DNA of 64,000 nt from contig NZ_CP013910.1 in assembly GCF_001507665.1 (NCBI RefSeq), positions 488,501-552,500 of the forward strand, given 5' to 3'. A model generated the notes under the pieces. The model was not told where the DNA came from, ran no database searches, and worked only from the letters and a program-made list of their open reading frames with translations. Position numbers and translations under genes: made by a program. Numbering within the stretch: position 1 is the stretch's first letter; every line of letters begins with the position of its first letter. Of the stretch, positions 15,484 through 28,128 are shown one piece after another. The DNA is from Deinococcus actinosclerus. GTDB taxonomy: Bacteria > Deinococcota > Deinococci > Deinococcales > Deinococcaceae.

Positions 15484-15918
15484 ATGAAATCGGAACGAAT
15501 GCCCACCCGCCGCGACCGCCAGTTCAGCCAGATGCGCCGCCTGGAACTGCTGTTCATCATCGTCTGCATCGCCCTGTTCCTGCTGGCTGCCCGCTACCCC
15601 ACCAACTTCGGCGCCCACTGGACCCTGATGACCGCCTCCCTGATCGGCGGCCAGTTCATCTGGTTCCGGCAGTACCGCGTCCTCGACGAACGCGCCCGAC
15701 TGCGTTTCCTGAAAGCCTGGATGGTCACCGGCATGTTCCTGTCGAACGCCGTCGCCCTGCTGCTCCTCTGGAGCTTCCTGTCCACGATGAACACCGCGGG
15801 CGCCCCGCTGACCACCCCGCCGCCCCTGCCGTTCTGGCCGGTTTACCTCGCCCTGGTCGGGTCCATGCTGATCATGTGGGCCACCAACCGCTACCTGCGC
15901 TGGAAGGACGGCGAATGA
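15484..15918 (+). CDS. Four-helix membrane protein paired with an XRE regulator
   Basis: A 144-residue protein with a basic N-terminus and four predicted membrane helices at about 20-37, 46-61, 79-99 and 117-134. ATG 15484 is preceded by GGAGG at 5 nt. The stop overlaps the XRE gene start by the 4 nt ATGA, so the pair is coupled. Small membrane proteins encoded next to minimal XRE regulators are common in bacteria, but the function is usually unknown. No family name assigned. Confidence 0.75.
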   Translation: MKSERMPTRRDRQFSQMRRLELLFIIVCIALFLLAARYPTNFGAHWTLMTASLIGGQFIWFRQYRVLDERARLRFLKAWMVTGMFLSNAVALLLLWSFLSTMNTAGAPLTTPPPLPFWPVYLALVGSMLIMWATNRYLRWKDGE

Positions 15919-16115
15919 ACAACCGCCTGCGCGAACTCCGCACCGCGCGCGGCTGGACGCAGGCCGACCTCGCCGATCAGCTCGACGTGTCCCGCCAGAC
16001 CGTCAACGCCCTGGAAACCGGCCGGTATGACCCCAGCCTGCCGCTGGCCTTCAAACTAGCCCGCCTGTTCGGGCAGCGCATCGAGGACATCTTCCAGGAC
16101 GACCCCCAACCGTGA
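15915..16115 (+). CDS. Minimal XRE-family HTH regulator
   Basis: A 66-residue protein that is essentially one Cro/C1-type helix-turn-helix: NRLRELRTARGWTQADLADQ, then a recognition helix with VSRQTVNALETGRYDPSLP, and a last helix ending in IEDIF. This compact form resembles YozG-type regulators. It has no sensing domain, so regulation is probably by amount or through its membrane partner. It starts within the stop of the membrane protein gene (ATGA). It likely binds the palindrome at 15453-15468. Confidence 0.88.
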   Translation: MNNRLRELRTARGWTQADLADQLDVSRQTVNALETGRYDPSLPLAFKLARLFGQRIEDIFQDDPQP

Positions 16116-16122
16116 CGACACA

Positions 16123-16165
16123 AGAAGGCCGCGCCGCCCCAGGCGGGGGAGAGGCGCGGCCTTCT
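16123..16165. terminator. Bidirectional terminator between convergent genes
   Basis: AGAAGGCCGCGCC (16123-16135) is the exact reverse complement of 16153-16165. It sits between the XRE gene (+, ends 16115) and the SnoaL-like gene (-, ends 16176). T-rich flanks exist on both strands (TTCT). Confidence 0.75.
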
Positions 16166-16175
16166 GCCTGCCCCT

Positions 16176-16595
16176 TCATGCCGGTCGGTGGAGGTTGACC
16201 TTGCCGGTTTCGAAATCGGCGGGGGCGCTGCTGTGTTCGTGGAGGATCAGCCAGCGGTCGCCGCTGCGGGTGAGGGTGAGGGTCAGGCGGTTGTTCATGG
16301 CGCGCAGGCGTTCGCCGCTGGCACTCAGGCCCGCGTAGGTGACGAAGGCGTGCACGAGGGCCATCTCCGGCGTGACATGGCTGCGGATGTCGTCGAAGGT
16401 GACCTGCACCCGCTCGTCACCCAGGCTGGCGAACCAGCCCTCGACCATGCCGCGCCACTGGGGCTGGCCGTCGTAGAGCCAGTGTGCCCACATGTCGTAC
16501 ACGGTGACCTGCGGGTGGTACAGGGCCAGGAGGGCTTCGGCGTCACGGGCGTACACGGCGTCGGCGTAGGCCTGGAGGATCTGTTCGGGGGGCAT
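16176..16595 (-). CDS. SnoaL-like (NTF2 fold) protein
   Basis: A 139-residue protein with an NTF2/SnoaL pattern: an N-terminal helix ending in YADAVYARDAEALLALYHP, a VYDMW strand, a DGQPQWRGM segment, and C-terminal strands with LTLTRSGDRWLILHEHSS. Relatives include polyketide cyclases, ketosteroid isomerase-like enzymes and stress proteins; the reaction is not readable. TACGGT on the minus strand (16606-16601) lies 5 nt before the ATG. Confidence 0.75.
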   Translation of the reverse strand: MPPEQILQAYADAVYARDAEALLALYHPQVTVYDMWAHWLYDGQPQWRGMVEGWFASLGDERVQVTFDDIRSHVTPEMALVHAFVTYAGLSASGERLRAMNNRLTLTLTRSGDRWLILHEHSSAPADFETGKVNLHRPA

Positions 16596-16656
16596 GGTCT
16601 ACCGTACCACCTGATTGCGCGTGGACGGAATAGGCTGATACCAGTATGTTCTCTGA

Positions 16657-17721
16657 CTAGGCTGCGTGGTGCCCGAGCACCTGCGTGAGGGCCTGCACGA
16701 CCTGCGGGTCGAAATGCGTGCCGCTGCCCTGCTGCACGAACTGCAGGGCGTCGCCGGGTGTCCAGGCGGGCTTGTAGGCGCGGGGGCTGGTCAGGGCGTC
16801 GAACACGTCGCACGCGGCGAAGATCCGGGCGGGCAGGGGAATGGCGGTGCCGCTGCGGCCGCGCGGGTACCCGGTGCCGTCCCAGCGTTCGTGGTGCGCG
16901 GCGATCACGTCCAGCGCCTCGGGTGGCAGGAAGGGCAGCTGCCGGGCGAGGTTGAGGCCCTCGTCGACGTGCTGGCGCATGCGTTCACGCATGACGGGGG
17001 TCAGCGGCCCGGGGTGGTGCAGGACGTCGTCGGGCAGGGTCAGCTTGCCGATGTCGTGCAGGTACGCGCCCCAGCGCAGGGCGTCGAGCGCCTCCGGGGC
17101 GAGGTGCATGGCCTGCCCGACGAGCGTGGCGAGCTGCGTCACGCGGTCGGTGTGACCGCGCATGGCGCTGTCGCGGGCTTCCAGCGCCAGACCCAGGGCG
17201 CGCAGGGCGTGTTCCTGCGCGTCCCGTTCGCGTTCCTCGGCGTTCAGGCGCGCGGCGACCAGCGTGACCAGTCCCGACAGGGTGCGCAGCAGGTTGCACT
17301 CGCTGGAACTCCAGTGGCCGGCGCTGCGGGTGAGCAGCAGGGCGCCCAGCAGTTCGCCGCTGCGTTCGCGGATGGGCGCGGCGAGCAGAGCGGGGTGCTG
17401 CGGGGTGGGGGGCAGGTTCAGCAGATCCGCCTCGTGGGACAGGCGGCGCCGCACCTCCGGCGGCAGCGTGGGCAGCGGCGCGGGGCCCTGGCACACCCGG
17501 ACGGGATAGCTGGGGTCACGGGTCAGGGCGGCCGGAGGGTACGGGCGGTCGTCGGCGGCCGCCACGGCGTCACGGCGCTGGTAGTACGCGGCGGCGGTGG
17601 CGCCGGTGTGGCGCGTGATGGTCTGGAGGACGGGGGTCAGTGCGCTGGACAGACTGCTGGCCGTCAGGCCCACCTGCGTGAGCTGCAGGGTCAGTTCGCT
17701 GGGGGGCGGGCCACTGTCCAT
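16657..17721 (-). CDS. GAF and HD-GYP domain phosphodiesterase
   Basis: A 354-residue protein with an N-terminal GAF-like sensory domain (about 10-155), a short coiled linker, and a C-terminal HD-GYP domain. Metal and signature residues are visible: HDIGK at 222-226 and HHERWDGTGYP at about 276-286. HD-GYP enzymes hydrolyse cyclic di-GMP or similar cyclic dinucleotides, here probably under GAF ligand control. I chose ATG 17721; a GTG at 17733 in frame would add four residues. It has no partner operon gene. Confidence 0.87.
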   Translation of the reverse strand: MDSGPPPSELTLQLTQVGLTASSLSSALTPVLQTITRHTGATAAAYYQRRDAVAAADDRPYPPAALTRDPSYPVRVCQGPAPLPTLPPEVRRRLSHEADLLNLPPTPQHPALLAAPIRERSGELLGALLLTRSAGHWSSSECNLLRTLSGLVTLVAARLNAEERERDAQEHALRALGLALEARDSAMRGHTDRVTQLATLVGQAMHLAPEALDALRWGAYLHDIGKLTLPDDVLHHPGPLTPVMRERMRQHVDEGLNLARQLPFLPPEALDVIAAHHERWDGTGYPRGRSGTAIPLPARIFAACDVFDALTSPRAYKPAWTPGDALQFVQQGSGTHFDPQVVQALTQVLGHHAA

Positions 17722-17774
17722 GAGTAGAACCACTATGCCACGCCAGAGTGGAAAAATTCACATAAATAGGGACG

Positions 17775-17796
17775 GGGGCGGCCCCTGGACCGCCCC
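17775..17796. terminator. Hairpin after glyA
   Basis: GGGGCGG (17775-17781) pairs with CCGCCCC (17790-17796). It lies downstream of the glyA stop (17820) on the minus strand and upstream of the HD-GYP gene. The U-tract on the minus strand is weak, so confidence is moderate. Confidence 0.5.
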
Positions 17797-17819
17797 TCCA
17801 CCCACCGGGTGGATCCGGT

Positions 17820-19049
<1,230 letters not shown>

Positions 19050-19061
19050 GACGTCACGGTA

Positions 19062-19093
19062 ACACCCCCCCACCACGCGGGTCGGGGGGGTGT
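19062..19093. promoter_or_regulatory. 10-bp perfect hairpin abutting the glyA -10
   Basis: Bases 19062-19071 are the exact reverse complement of 19084-19093. The element fills the space where a -35 region for glyA would lie and directly abuts the TACCGT -10 (19056-19061). It could be the terminator of the upstream antiporter gene, a DNA-binding site, or both. Confidence 0.4.
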
Positions 19094-19151
19094 CTTTGCA
19101 GGTCAGACGAGCTGAAGGCCAGACCGGGCGCCCGTCAGATGGGGCGGCCGC

Positions 19152-20621
<1,470 letters not shown>

Positions 20622-20729
20622 GCGGTCTCCAGATCATGTGGGTCATCTTTTCATGCGCCTGGACACGCAAAACAGGACCGGCCGCCCAGAAGCGGGCCGC
20701 CGGTCAGGAACGTGAAGATTAGATGAAGA

Positions 20730-22070
20730 TCAGAGATCCTTCGCCAGCCAGCGCACGATGTTCTTGCCCATCGCCGCGTTGCTCAGGTTCGGCCAGTTGT
20801 TGTACGTGCCGGTGCTGCCGTCCGACAGGGTGTTGTCCTCGAAGGTGCTGCTGTCGCCCCACATCACCACGCGGCCCGTGCCCACGCTGTTCACCGCGAG
20901 GTACGTCTTGCCGCCCGTGCCCATCAGCGCCGTGCCCGCCAGAACGTCCACGCTGGTGCCCACGTACACCCCGGCGCTGCTCACGCCACTGAGGATGGGG
21001 TGCGTGGTCAGGGGGGTGGCCGTGAGGACCGGATCGCTGAAGCTGGAGTTGAACGACGCGTTCAGCCCGAAGGTCACGTCACTGTTCAGGCTGGCCTGAT
21101 ACGTGCTGCTGACGCTGGCGGGCGTGCTGCCGTCCCAGCCGTCGAACACCTCCGGGCTGTCCCAGCCGCTGTTGTTGCGGTCGCTGACGCGGTGGTCGGT
21201 GATCATGAACAGCCCGCCGCCGTTCTGCACGAAGCTCTGGATCGCGGCGCGCTCCGCATCACTGAAGGGATTCTGCGGTTCGGGAATGACGAGCACCGAC
21301 GCGCCCGACAGGCTGGTCGAGGTGATGCTCGTGCCGGTCACGCTGCTCACCGTGTACCCCAGCCCGCGCAGGGCATTGGCGTAATCGCTGTACGCCCCGT
21401 CGATGCGCCAGTCGGCGTTCCCGGCGTCCTCGGCCTTCGTCAGGTCGAACAGGACCTTCTTCCCGGTCGTGCCGCCCCCGCCGCCGGTTCCGCCCCCGTT
21501 CGCCGCGCCGGGCGTGCTGACCTGCACCTTGAAGTCCACGCTGTTCGCGTTCGTGTCCGACCCGTCCGGCACGCGCGCCAGGGCGCTGCCCGCCCCGGTC
21601 GTGGGCGCCGAGCTGCCCTCGCCCCGGTTGCTGGTGGGCGAGCCGTACGCCACCGCGTCGATGATCGTGGTGCTCTTCAGCAGGCGCAGACTGCCCGCGC
21701 CGTTGTTCAGGTCCGTGCCGGCGTTCACCAGCGTGCGGCTGGGCACGGTCGTGTCCTGCGCCACCACGAAGTACCCGCTCGCCGGGATCGTCCCGGACAG
21801 CGTGATCGTGCGGTACTGCGTGCCCGCCGTATCGAACGCCGCCAGGGTGTACCCGCTCAGGCTCGCGCCCGCCGGGCCCTTCAGTTCGATGAACGTCCCC
21901 ACGTCCGTGCTGGGCGAGTCGTAGTACAGCTCGTTGATGACCGGCTCACCCGCCGCCGCCAGGGCAGACAGGTTCGGCGCCGCCGAGGCGGGCGTGCGAC
22001 CACAGGAAGACAACGCAAGGGAAACGGAGGCCAGCAGCACGAAGCCGCGCCGGAGGGTTGAATTGAACAT
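20730..22070 (-). CDS. Lipoprotein with lamin-tail domain and GATase-like C-terminal domain
   Basis: A 446-residue exported lipoprotein. The signal ends in a lipobox LSSC. A lamin-tail-type beta-sandwich (about 42-165) is recognisable from VINELYYDSP, FIELKGPAG, SGYTLAAFDTAG, SGYFVVA and IDAVAYG. After a Gly/Thr-rich hinge (about 193-205) comes an alpha/beta domain with FDLTKAEDAGNADW and a FVQNGGGLFMITDHR segment, like DUF4350/ThuA-type GATase-like folds. It probably acts on the cell surface, possibly on nucleic acid or polysaccharide debris, but no catalytic claim can be made. Confidence 0.75.
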   Translation of the reverse strand: MFNSTLRRGFVLLASVSLALSSCGRTPASAAPNLSALAAAGEPVINELYYDSPSTDVGTFIELKGPAGASLSGYTLAAFDTAGTQYRTITLSGTIPASGYFVVAQDTTVPSRTLVNAGTDLNNGAGSLRLLKSTTIIDAVAYGSPTSNRGEGSSAPTTGAGSALARVPDGSDTNANSVDFKVQVSTPGAANGGGTGGGGGTTGKKVLFDLTKAEDAGNADWRIDGAYSDYANALRGLGYTVSSVTGTSITSTSLSGASVLVIPEPQNPFSDAERAAIQSFVQNGGGLFMITDHRVSDRNNSGWDSPEVFDGWDGSTPASVSSTYQASLNSDVTFGLNASFNSSFSDPVLTATPLTTHPILSGVSSAGVYVGTSVDVLAGTALMGTGGKTYLAVNSVGTGRVVMWGDSSTFEDNTLSDGSTGTYNNWPNLSNAAMGKNIVRWLAKDL

Positions 22071-22157
22071 CGGAGTCCCATTCTGCCCCCAGTTGTCAAG
22101 TAGATGTCAACACCGCCCGGTCACCTTTGCCCCACATCAGACCCCACCCGGACCTGC

Positions 22158-22163
22158 TACCCT
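22158..22163 (+). promoter_or_regulatory. -10 element of the pheS leader
   Basis: TACCCT lies 7 nt before the ATG of the 19-codon leader ORF, matching the leaderless spacing used by many genes here. Transcription would therefore start at or very near base 22171. Confidence 0.6.
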
Positions 22164-22170
22164 GACAGGC

Positions 22171-22230
22171 ATGACGTCCCGGACCGGTACACCTTCGCCG
22201 TTTACCCGCACCGGGGTCACGCTCGCCTGA
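22171..22230 (+). CDS. Putative 19-residue leader peptide of the pheS operon
   Basis: ATG at 22171 to TGA at 22230 encodes MTSRTGTPSPFTRTGVTLA. It follows a -10 at leaderless distance and precedes alternative hairpins and a U-tract terminator ahead of pheS. It contains a single Phe codon, TTT (22201-22203), unusual in a genome that strongly favours C in the third position. By analogy to E. coli pheM it could be an attenuation peptide, but classical leaders carry several Phe codons. The peptide itself may be non-functional. Confidence 0.5.
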   Translation: MTSRTGTPSPFTRTGVTLA

Positions 22231-22256
22231 AGCATGCTCGGCAGCGCGTCACCCCG
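22212..22256 (+). promoter_or_regulatory. Candidate antiterminator hairpin before pheS
   Basis: CGGGGTCACGC (22212-22222) can pair with GCGTCACCCCG (22246-22256), 10 of 11 bases complementary with one C-C mismatch. The 3' arm shares 22252-22256 with the 5' arm of the terminator at 22252-22276, so the two structures exclude each other. The 5' arm lies inside the leader ORF, where ribosome position could control pairing. Confidence 0.5.
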
Positions 22257-22281
22257 CCCGCACCCGCGAGGCGGGGCTTTT
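22252..22281 (+). terminator. Intrinsic terminator (attenuator) upstream of pheS
   Basis: CCCCGCC (22252-22258) pairs with GGCGGGG (22270-22276), then CTTTTC. It lies 41 nt before the pheS start and after the leader ORF, so it would stop transcription before pheS unless the alternative hairpin forms. Confidence 0.75.
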
Positions 22282-22321
22282 CATTGCCAGACTGTTCATT
22301 CCCCCCCACACCGGAGGACCC

Positions 22322-23341
22322 ATGCAGCACGAAGCCATCCCCGAAATCCAGGCGGCCGCCACCCTCGACGCGCTCCAGGCCGTCAAGACCAAGTACGTCG
22401 GCAAGAGCGGCCTCGTCACCCGCGAACTCGGCACCCTGGGTAAACTGCCCCCCGAGGAACGCAAGGCGCGCGGCGCGGAGATCAACGCCGTGAGGCAGGC
22501 CATCCAGGACGCCCTCGACACCCGCGAAGCCACCCTGAAACGTGAAGCCCTGGACGCCCAGCTCGCCAGCGAGGCCATTGACGTCACCCTGCCCGGCCTG
22601 CCGCTCCCCGCCGGGGGCCTGCACCCCATCAACCGCGTGTACGACGACCTGATCGCCATCTACGAACGCATGGGCTACACGGTCGTCGAGGGCCCGGAAG
22701 TCGAGGACGAGCACCACAATTTCGAGGCTCTGAACGTCCCCTGGTACCACCCCGCCCGCGACCTCCAGGACACCTTCTGGCTGGAAGACGGCCGGCTGCT
22801 GCGCACCCACACCAGCAACATGCAGATCCGCTACATGGTCAACCACGACCCCCCGCTGAAAATGGTCAGCCGCGGCAAGGTGTACCGCTACGAGGCCACC
22901 GACGCCACCCACGAGGCCATGTTCCACCAGCTCGAAGGGATGGTCGTCGGCGACGGCATCAGCATGGCCGACCTGAAAGGCACCATCGCCGAGATGGCCC
23001 GCGGCCTCTACGGCCCCGGCGCGAAGGTCCGCTTCCAGCCCAGCTACTACCCCTTCACCGAACCCGGCGCGGACTTCGCCGTGTACTGGGACAACCCGCG
23101 CGGCGAGAGCAAATGGCTGGAACTCGGCGGCTGCGGCATGATCCACCCCAACGTCTTCAGGGCCGTCGACGACCTGCGTGAAGCCCAGGGCAAGCCCCGC
23201 GTGTACGAGGGCAAGACCGGCTTCGCGTTCGGCCTCGGCCCGGAACGCATCGCCATGCTCAAGTACAAGATTCCCGACATCCGCTACTTCTACGCCAACG
23301 ACCCCCGCGTCATCGGGCAGTTCCGGGGAGAACTGGAGTGA
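22322..23341 (+). CDS. pheS: Phenylalanyl-tRNA synthetase alpha subunit
   Basis: A 339-residue class II synthetase subunit. The N-terminal coiled-coil arm (about 1-85) is followed by the catalytic core with GLHPINRVYDDL, the motif 2 region RGKVYRYEATDATHEAMFHQ, FRPSYYPFTEP-like FQPSYYPFTEPGAD, and a final GFAFGLGPERIAML motif 3. It charges tRNA-Phe as an (alpha-beta)2 enzyme with PheT. GGAGG lies 5 nt before ATG. Its stop overlaps the following Nudix gene by GTGA. Confidence 0.97.
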   Translation: MQHEAIPEIQAAATLDALQAVKTKYVGKSGLVTRELGTLGKLPPEERKARGAEINAVRQAIQDALDTREATLKREALDAQLASEAIDVTLPGLPLPAGGLHPINRVYDDLIAIYERMGYTVVEGPEVEDEHHNFEALNVPWYHPARDLQDTFWLEDGRLLRTHTSNMQIRYMVNHDPPLKMVSRGKVYRYEATDATHEAMFHQLEGMVVGDGISMADLKGTIAEMARGLYGPGAKVRFQPSYYPFTEPGADFAVYWDNPRGESKWLELGGCGMIHPNVFRAVDDLREAQGKPRVYEGKTGFAFGLGPERIAMLKYKIPDIRYFYANDPRVIGQFRGELE

Positions 23342-23769
23342 GGGCGCGCGCCGTCGCCATCATCCTCAACGACGCCACCAGCGACAGCGCCGAGGTGCTG
23401 CTGATGCTGCGCCGCAAGCAGGGCCGGGCGTACGCCACGCTGCCCGGCGGCGGCATCGAGCCCGGCGAGACGCCCGCGCAGGCCTGCGTGCGCGAGGTGC
23501 TGGAGGAAGTGAACCTGACCGTCACGGTCGGCCCGCCCCTCCTCGTGCTGGAGAACATCGGCAACCTGGAGCACTACTTCCGGGCGCAGGTGCAGTCCGG
23601 CGAGATGCGCCTCGGCGACGGTCCCGAAGCGATCCGCAGCAGCGACGACAACTGGTACTCGCCGCAGTGGGTGCCCCTCACGCAGCTGGAAAGCGTGAAC
23701 CTCGTGCCTGAGCGGGCAAGGGAACTCGTGCGCGAGGTGGCCGGGCCCTCCTCGCTTCGGCACGACTGA
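23338..23769 (+). CDS. Nudix hydrolase encoded between pheS and pheT
   Basis: A 143-residue Nudix protein. The box reads GGGIEPGETPAQACVREVLEE with all catalytic acids present; the Gly normally following is Asn. It should cleave a nucleoside diphosphate linked to another group; the substrate is unknown. GTG 23338 overlaps the pheS stop by 4 nt, so it is translated as part of the pheS-pheT unit. A housecleaning role tied to aminoacyl-adenylate or dinucleoside polyphosphates such as Ap4A, by-products of synthetases, is an attractive inference only. Confidence 0.85.
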   Translation: MRARAVAIILNDATSDSAEVLLMLRRKQGRAYATLPGGGIEPGETPAQACVREVLEEVNLTVTVGPPLLVLENIGNLEHYFRAQVQSGEMRLGDGPEAIRSSDDNWYSPQWVPLTQLESVNLVPERARELVREVAGPSSLRHD

Positions 23770-23864
23770 CCGCAGGCTGAAACTGAAGATTTTTTCTCCC
23801 TCTCCTGTTGCGCAGAGGGATGGGTCAGGGGGAGCTGCTCCCCGACCAACTCAAGAGGTAGTCA

Positions 23865-26321
<2,457 letters not shown>

Positions 26322-26443
26322 GCGGCCTGTGCGCTCTGAGCCCCGAGCTCTGAGCAGGTAGAAGGGGGCCAGGGCTATGTGCTCTGACCTCCTTCCCGTG
26401 CAGGTGCAGCAGCAGCGCCGCGCGGAGGCGGATAGGCTCGGGC

Positions 26444-27121
26444 ATGACTTCCGAAACGGTGACGGCAGACGTGCGCGGCTTCCGGGGCGAGGCGCTGCCC
26501 TGCGTGGTGAACCGCCACCCGCCGGGCGAGGCGGTGGGGGCGGCGCTGCTGCTGCCGGGGCTGGGGTACGGGGCGCGGCAGCCGGGCCTGCTGTACCCGG
26601 CGCTCCTGCTGGATGAACTGGGGTTCGACACGCTGGCACTCGATACCCGCTGGAACGTGCCGGCGTTCATGGACGCCCCACAGGAGGAGCAACTGGCCTG
26701 GCTGCGGGAGGACGTGCGGGCCGCCTACCACGCGATCCTGCCGGGAAGGGGGGGCGCGTGCGTGGTGGCGAAATCCATAGGGACACTGGGCCTGACCCTG
26801 CTACTGCACGGGGGAGCGGTGCCGCCCGGTGCGCGGCTGGTGTGGCTCACGCCACTGCTGGAACGCCCGGAAGTGCGCGCGGCTATCGCGGCGCACGCGG
26901 CGACCTCACTGGTCGTGATCGGCACCCAGGACGGCCACTACCGCCCCGAGTGGATCACGGAACTGACCGGCGCGGGCGTGCAGGTGCTCGTGCTGGACGG
27001 CGTGAATCACGGCCTTCAGGTCGAGGGCGACGTGGTCGGCACGCTGGGCGCGCTGCACGCCCTCATGCGGGACCTCCGCGCGTTCCTGACCGGGCAGGCT
27101 GGAAAAGGAGCCGCCCGCTGA
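26444..27121 (+). CDS. Alpha/beta hydrolase-like protein
   Basis: A 225-residue protein with the alpha/beta hydrolase order: oxyanion region LLPGLGYG near 36-43, nucleophile elbow AKSIGT with S111, an Asp in GTQDGHY at 163, and His in NHGL at 189. Substrate unknown; small cytoplasmic esterases or thioesterases of the dienelactone hydrolase kind look like this. TAGGCT (26433-26438) lies 5 nt before the ATG. The nucleophile motif differs from the usual GxSxG (here A-K-S-I-G). Confidence 0.75.
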   Translation: MTSETVTADVRGFRGEALPCVVNRHPPGEAVGAALLLPGLGYGARQPGLLYPALLLDELGFDTLALDTRWNVPAFMDAPQEEQLAWLREDVRAAYHAILPGRGGACVVAKSIGTLGLTLLLHGGAVPPGARLVWLTPLLERPEVRAAIAAHAATSLVVIGTQDGHYRPEWITELTGAGVQVLVLDGVNHGLQVEGDVVGTLGALHALMRDLRAFLTGQAGKGAAR

Positions 27122-27127
27122 CTCGGG

Positions 27128-28102
27128 TCAGCCGTGCGTGCGCCACCAGCGGAGGTTCGCGCGGATCAGTTCCCCGCTCAGGTCCTCTTCGCCCGGCAGG
27201 TCGTCGGGGCTGAACCAGCCGACCTCCATCACCTCGCCGTCCTGTGGGGTGAGGGTGCCGGTGACGCCGTGGGCGCGGTACAGGACCGAGACGAAGTCCA
27301 CGACGTGCCCGTTGGGGTACGTGAAGCGGTACTCGGGTCCGGCGAACATGTGCAGCGGCTCCAGGTGGGTGGCGTGCAGGCCGGTCTCCTCATGCAGCTC
27401 CCGCGCGGCAGTCTGGGCGAAGGTCTCGCCGGGTTCCAGGCTGCCGCCGGGCAGGGTCCATAGGTGCGTGTGCCCGTGCCGCAGCAGCAGGAGGCGCCCC
27501 CGGTCGTCGGTGACGACGACGTTCGAGCCGGGCGCGAACCAGGGGCGCGGGCCGATCACGCGCCGCAGCTCCATCAGGAAATTCCCGACTGGTGGCGCGG
27601 GGGGCGTGGGGGCCAGCGGCAGGGGTGGGAGGCCAGCGCGGGCGCGCAGGACGTTCAGGCTGGCGCGGTTGGCGTTGTTGCTCAGGTCCGGCAGGGCGTC
27701 CAGCGGGAACCAGCGCAGCTCCAGCGTCTCGCCGCTGTCGTCCGGCGCGGCCCCCTCCAGCGCGGCGGCGCTCAGGGTGCCGTGGGCGCGCATCCCGACG
27801 ATGTAGATCTCGTGCCCGTTCGGGTAGCGGTGGAACAGTTCCGGACCGTCCTGCAACCCCTCGGGGAGCGGCAGGAGGGTCAGGTCGGGGCACGTCAGCC
27901 CGGTCTCCTCGAACAGTTCGCGCCGGGCGCCGGTCAGGAACGCTTCGCCGGGTTCCAGCGCGCCGCCGGGTTCGCTCCACAGGCCGTCGTCGCCGCGCCG
28001 TTGCAGGAGCACACGGCCCTGCTCGTCCTGGATCAGGACGCCCACGGCGGCGGCGATCAGCGGGCGGTTGCCCCACACTTCGCGCAGTTGCATCAGGGTC
28101 AT
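27128..28102 (-). CDS. Tandem two-domain Nudix hydrolase
   Basis: A 324-residue protein with two complete Nudix domains separated by a Pro/Ala-rich linker near 160-172. Box 1 (46-68) has GGALEPGEAFLTGARRELFE and box 2 (219-241) has GGSLEPGETFAQTAARELHE; both keep the REx2EE acids, so both sites may be active. The domains also share a YPNGHE/YPNGHV motif, indicating an internal duplication. TAGCGT on the minus strand (28116-28111) is 8 nt before the ATG and shares bases with the -10 of the divergent glycosyltransferase gene. Confidence 0.87.
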   Translation of the reverse strand: MTLMQLREVWGNRPLIAAAVGVLIQDEQGRVLLQRRGDDGLWSEPGGALEPGEAFLTGARRELFEETGLTCPDLTLLPLPEGLQDGPELFHRYPNGHEIYIVGMRAHGTLSAAALEGAAPDDSGETLELRWFPLDALPDLSNNANRASLNVLRARAGLPPLPLAPTPPAPPVGNFLMELRRVIGPRPWFAPGSNVVVTDDRGRLLLLRHGHTHLWTLPGGSLEPGETFAQTAARELHEETGLHATHLEPLHMFAGPEYRFTYPNGHVVDFVSVLYRAHGVTGTLTPQDGEVMEVGWFSPDDLPGEEDLSGELIRANLRWWRTHG

Positions 28103-28110
28103 CGGGTCTT

Positions 28111-28120
28111 ACGCTACCCT
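28111..28120. promoter_or_regulatory. Back-to-back overlapping -10 elements
   Basis: In ACGCTACCCT the minus-strand -10 TAGCGT occupies 28111-28116 and the plus-strand -10 TACCCT occupies 28115-28120, sharing the TA. Each is exactly 8 nt from its start codon (28102 minus and 28129 plus). RNA polymerase could open only one direction at a time. Confidence 0.6.
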
Positions 28121-28128
28121 GCCGGGCG

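Noticed and set aside
22081..22321. T-box leader upstream of pheS
   Set aside because: The leader is too short and lacks the conserved T-box sequence and specifier loop; the leader ORF and exclusive hairpins explain it better.
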